34,854 nucleotides of DNA, taken from NCBI GenBank assembly GCA_002298165.1, contig DBMI01000070.1:15793-50646 (forward strand), given 5' to 3'. The position numbers and the translations under genes are program-made. Shown here piece after piece: positions 31,631 through 34,854 of this stretch. Under the pieces are notes generated by a model, which did no database searches, was not told the origin of the DNA, and worked only from the letters and a program-made list of their open reading frames with translations. Within the stretch, counting starts at the first letter, position 1. Each line of letters begins with the position of its first letter. The DNA comes from Desulfarculales bacterium UBA702 (GTDB taxonomy: Bacteria; Desulfobacterota; Syntrophobacteria; Syntrophobacterales; Syntrophobacteraceae).

Positions 31631-32863
31631 CTAAAACGAGTAAACAACCACCTCCGTCCCTTTGTCGTAGCCTTCGACGTGTTCCGGGACGACTACATAT
31701 CCGTCGGCTCGGGTCAGGATGCTTATCGCACCGGACTTGCCGAATATAGGCAACGCTTCCGGGGTGCCGTCCTCCGCGGCCGAGATCGATACCGGGACGA
31801 AATCCGTCCTGCCGTGTACCGAAGGCAGCCGCCGGTTCAATGCGGCCCTGAAGCCTCCGGTTGGTGCACCAGTGCTTCGGCCCTGGAGGCGCTCGATCGA
31901 GGGGACCACGAATGCCCTGCATGTAATTAGAGCGGATACCGGCTGGCCAGGCAGGCCCCAGAAGATCTTCCCGCCGCTCAATCCCAGTATGGTCGGCTTT
32001 CCAGGCCGGATTGCCACTCCGTGTAACAGGAGTTTGGAATCCGGGAGTTGATCGAGTACCTGGAGAGTGTAGTCCCTAATGCCTACGGAACTGCCTCCCG
32101 AGAGCACAATCATGTCATGATCGTCCAATGCCCTGACAGAAAAGGATATCAGCTCTTCAAGGCTGTCCACGATCTTTGCTCTCATTCCGACCTCCGCGCC
32201 CGCGGATTCGATCTGAGCCGCGAGGGCAAAGGAGTTTATGTCGCGAACCTTCCCCGGCTGGAGCGGGCGAGTATCCACCGGGACAACTTCATCGCCGGTG
32301 GATATGAGTGCAACTCTGGGGCGTCTGAAAACTTCTACTGAGGCGATCCCAAGCGCCGCAAGAACACCGACGTCCTGTGGCCTCAGCACCGAGCCGCGGC
32401 TTGCGATCTTCTCTCCCTGCCGGATGTCGTCGCCGGTCCCGAGTACATTCTCTCCCGGCGCCACCGGCCTGGTTACCTCGATTGTGCCTTCATCCAGCGC
32501 CTGAGTATATTCCACCATCACCACCGCGTCCGCCCCCTGTGGAAGCATACCACCGGTAGGGATGGCAACGGCCTTGCCGGGCTCAACTGCTGTCTTTGCC
32601 TCCTCGCCCATCAGCACCTCACCTGCCCTTTCCAGCATGGCGGGAAGTCCCTCGGATGCCCCGAAAGTGTCCCGGGCACGGACTGCAAAACCGTCCATCG
32701 TCGCACGATCAAATTGCGGGACAGGTTCGGGCGAAAAAACATCCGCCGCCGACACCCTGCCCATAGCGAGGTCCAGGGTAATCATCTCGACGGGCAGTGG
32801 TCGAATTTGTTCAAGAATGGCAAGAACCTCGACTGCTGTCTTTACCTTCAAAAATTCTGACAT
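31631..32863 (-). CDS. moeA: Molybdopterin molybdenumtransferase MoeA
   Basis: MoeA inserts molybdate (or tungstate) into molybdopterin-AMP, the last step of molybdenum cofactor assembly. The 410-residue protein shows the conserved DRATMDGFAV (domain III start), GADAVVMVE, LISTGDEVV, LSGGSSVGIRDYT and RPGKPT of the MoeA/gephyrin family, plus a C-terminal beta domain. The ATG at 32863 has GAGG six bases upstream; the longer frame from 32905 is unlikely. The stop lies directly beside the heptamer array. No other cofactor gene is nearby. A molybdo- or tungstoenzyme elsewhere (formate dehydrogenase, for example) is implied. Confidence 0.95.
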   Translation of the reverse strand: MSEFLKVKTAVEVLAILEQIRPLPVEMITLDLAMGRVSAADVFSPEPVPQFDRATMDGFAVRARDTFGASEGLPAMLERAGEVLMGEEAKTAVEPGKAVAIPTGGMLPQGADAVVMVEYTQALDEGTIEVTRPVAPGENVLGTGDDIRQGEKIASRGSVLRPQDVGVLAALGIASVEVFRRPRVALISTGDEVVPVDTRPLQPGKVRDINSFALAAQIESAGAEVGMRAKIVDSLEELISFSVRALDDHDMIVLSGGSSVGIRDYTLQVLDQLPDSKLLLHGVAIRPGKPTILGLSGGKIFWGLPGQPVSALITCRAFVVPSIERLQGRSTGAPTGGFRAALNRRLPSVHGRTDFVPVSISAAEDGTPEALPIFGKSGAISILTRADGYVVVPEHVEGYDKGTEVVVYSF

Positions 32864-32949
32864 AGGATACCTCGATGGTGCTGATTGGCGAAATCGGCCA
32901 AGCATTCATACGGAAAGATCTCAAACGGGCCGGGCCTAAAGACCCGAAA

Positions 32950-32976
32950 GCAGGCTGGAAAGCCTGCCCCACATTG
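32950..32976 (+). repeat. Dispersed palindromic repeat, family A, copy 3
   Basis: GCAGGCTGGAAAGCCTGCCC plus CACATTG. GCAGGCT pairs with AGCCTGC. It is the same element as 1-24 and the inverse of 26452-26479. A shorter echo, CCTGCCCCACAA, follows about 35 bases on. The gap 32864-33062 has no gene. Confidence 0.75.
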
Positions 32977-33062
32977 ATTCAAACTCCTTTGCGGAGCAAT
33001 GAGTACCTGCCCCACAACCATTCATACCAGATTGATTCGCAAAAGACGAAGACTGCGCTGAT

Positions 33063-33099
33063 ATAAAAAAAGCCCGGATGGAATGAATCCATCCGGGCT
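33063..33099 (-). terminator. Intrinsic terminator of the porin gene
   Basis: AGCCCGGATGGA (33071-33082) pairs perfectly with TCCATCCGGGCT (33088-33099) around ATGAA. On the minus strand a run of T follows the stem. It lies 31 bases past the porin stop codon. Confidence 0.95.
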
Positions 33100-33129
33100 C
33101 GGTCAGCTTACGCTAAACCGTTTTGCTGC

Positions 33130-34854
33130 TTAGAAGTTCCACTGCAGTCTGGCGCCAACTTCAAATGCATCCTGGGCCAGCTTTTTGGTGGCAATAGCCT
33201 GACCAGCCTGGTTAAACACGAATGCATTGCGAAGTCCCGGGTTAGCGGTAAAGTCCGGAAGAGTAGCGGTCTTATGCAGTGTGCCGTCAACTGTGCTGAT
33301 ATAGTCTTGAGTCCCTACCAGATTGATCGGATAAGGCGCAAAAGCGTCATCAGCAAACAAGTAGGCGCCAACCAGGGTCAGGGTCAGACCATCGACGATC
33401 TTCTGGTCGACATACAGGTCTAACTCGTGGCCGATTGAGCTGGACATGTCGAACTTGCCAAAATTGACGGAAGCCGTATCCAGGTTAACCGCAACAGGAA
33501 CATTTTCTGAGACACCCCAATACCAATATGAAGCGCTGACCTTGGTAGTGGGGGTTGCCTGGTACGAACCACCGGCTGTGATGGTCCACACATTCTCAGG
33601 CTGATACCAGCCCTTCCACAACGGGGTGGTCTGCCCGGCCGGTTGTCCAATACCAGATGCTGCCACAGTGGACGAGTATCCACGAAGAACGTAAAGATCT
33701 TCACCAAGAATACCGCCGCCGATCAGTTCGGAGGTAGCTTTCTGAACGCCTGCAGGATAGGTAAACCACTCAACATCCTTGCCCTGAAGGTTCTTGAACG
33801 GCTTGATCTGGTTACCGGTATAGATCGGCGAAGCAGTGGCTTGGGTCGCGCCAACCGCCGGCAGATAATACATCCTCTGGAAATCAAACACGTTGTTGGC
33901 AATGTCCGGTCCGGTGGTATAGAAACCGCCAATGTTGGCAGTCCACGGGCCGCAGAAGTACGTTACACCGGCATCAATCATAAAGCCGGTATAATCGGCT
34001 GATCTGTTCGGGTACACACCGGCATAGGTGGCTTTCTCAGCCGGTGTAAGCAACGTACTGGCTGCGACTACAGAGTTCAAGTTGTTAGGCAAGTCCGTTC
34101 CGCCAAGATTCTTGACGAAATTGACATAAGCGAGCAGATAGTCAACTTTGTAGGTCAGGTTAAGACCAAGGTCAATCAGAGCATTGTTTCTGTACTGATA
34201 GTCACTGATCTTAGTGGTAGTGCTGCCGACCGTAATAGTCTGGTCGTTCAGGAAAGCCGTGGTTTGGCCAACAGCAGTCCTGATAGGAGTAGCGTAGGTC
34301 GACGGGTCGATGCTCATCGAGCTGTCATGGCCGAACTGCAAGAAACCAATGAGAGATGCCTTGAACGGTCCGCTCTTGTAGTCCAATGACAGGAAGAAGT
34401 CATCAACGTTGAAAGTATCGTTGGTGGTAGCAATGAAATTGGAGCTGGTGGGTCTTTCCCAGCCGTTCTGGCCGCCTGCGTAACCAAGAGTTACCTTGAA
34501 CGGATCCAGATCTGTCACAAACACGGCCGCCGGGACGTCATCGCCAATGATCCAGGAATCCAGCAGCACCAAAGGCTGAAGACCAATGATACCGGTGGTG
34601 GGCGTATTGGGGATGTTGAACTGGAGGAAGACGTTCTTTACTTCTACGGAAACAGAGTCTCCACCAAGGTTTGCACCCATGTTTGCGCCCGTGTTGCCCT
34701 GTGCTGCTCCCGCTCCATTGCTGCCCTGGCCCCAGATGGCGTCGCCCATTTCAAAGGCGGTTACCAGTTTGAGGTTCTTGCTGGCAATAAACGAGAAGTT
34801 GAGTCTCAGACGCTGATCCACGAAATGCCTGTTGTCGTCTGAGTTGTAGTTGGG
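33130..34854 (-). CDS. Outer-membrane porin-like beta-barrel protein (5' end beyond window)
   Basis: The open frame runs off the right edge: codons before 34821 continue in frame (NYNSDDNRHF), so the start and signal peptide lie outside. At least 574 residues are seen. They have alternating short aromatic/polar strands (DFFLSLDYKSGPFKASLIGF, LTLVGAYLFADD), no long hydrophobic helix, and a last residue of phenylalanine (ARLQWNF), the signature of outer-membrane barrels. It is probably a general or substrate-specific channel. A strong terminator follows. The exact substrate is not readable. Confidence 0.85.
   Translation of the reverse strand, partial: PNYNSDDNRHFVDQRLRLNFSFIASKNLKLVTAFEMGDAIWGQGSNGAGAAQGNTGANMGANLGGDSVSVEVKNVFLQFNIPNTPTTGIIGLQPLVLLDSWIIGDDVPAAVFVTDLDPFKVTLGYAGGQNGWERPTSSNFIATTNDTFNVDDFFLSLDYKSGPFKASLIGFLQFGHDSSMSIDPSTYATPIRTAVGQTTAFLNDQTITVGSTTTKISDYQYRNNALIDLGLNLTYKVDYLLAYVNFVKNLGGTDLPNNLNSVVAASTLLTPAEKATYAGVYPNRSADYTGFMIDAGVTYFCGPWTANIGGFYTTGPDIANNVFDFQRMYYLPAVGATQATASPIYTGNQIKPFKNLQGKDVEWFTYPAGVQKATSELIGGGILGEDLYVLRGYSSTVAASGIGQPAGQTTPLWKGWYQPENVWTITAGGSYQATPTTKVSASYWYWGVSENVPVAVNLDTASVNFGKFDMSSSIGHELDLYVDQKIVDGLTLTLVGAYLFADDAFAPYPINLVGTQDYISTVDGTLHKTATLPDFTANPGLRNAFVFNQAGQAIATKKLAQDAFEVGARLQWNF

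Overview
The window looks like a chromosomal segment of an anaerobic Gram-negative bacterium, most likely a Desulfobacterota (Syntrophobacter-like, 'deltaproteobacterial') genome. This rests on gene content (organic-acid CoA-transferase with an MHS-type transporter under a sigma-54 activator, a ferredoxin-ASKHA (RACo-type) protein, long sensor kinases, an autotransporter, outer-membrane porin) and on the many short REP-like hairpins; it is an inference, because no rRNA or other phylogenetic marker is present.

Layout. 1-6.1 kb: a minus-strand carboxylic-acid module (sigma-54 activator, then a clear -24/-12 promoter with candidate upstream activator sites, then an MFS transporter and a class I CoA-transferase). 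6.3-8.8 kb: plus-strand NhaD/CitM-type ion transporter, a zinc-ribbon protein and an unknown protein, ending at a terminator shared with convergent sodB. 9.7-13.7 kb: a 1185-residue autotransporter built of about 12 repeats, with a decayed fragment of a second autotransporter just 5' of it. 13.7-15.8 kb: overlapping radical-SAM and NodB-like deacetylase genes. 16-17.3 kb: an RNA methyltransferase, followed by a REP cluster.

17.7-24.0 kb: a five-gene, mostly start/stop-overlapping minus-strand operon: binding-protein-like lipoprotein, histidine kinase with a cysteine cluster inside its HAMP region, receiver-STAS protein, GAF-GAF-TM-rhodanese protein, and a MauE/DoxX membrane protein. No ABC permease or ATPase accompanies the binding protein, so the operon reads as a signalling chain that may end in a membrane redox function. 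Upstream on the same strand are a [2Fe-2S]-ASKHA activator and a receiver-GAF-kinase protein.

28.6-32.9 kb: a nucleotidyltransferase, mltG and moeA, with a plus-strand island between mltG and moeA. The island is a REP-associated tyrosine transposase (RAYT) framed by two inverted copies of a REP hairpin and, outside these, by two heptamer arrays in opposite orientation (GGGTTGC type). A third copy of the same REP lies 26 kb away at 4.2 kb, its hairpin kept by paired base changes. The window closes with a terminator and a truncated porin gene. At least three further short dispersed repeat families lie between genes. No tRNA, rRNA or CRISPR array was seen.
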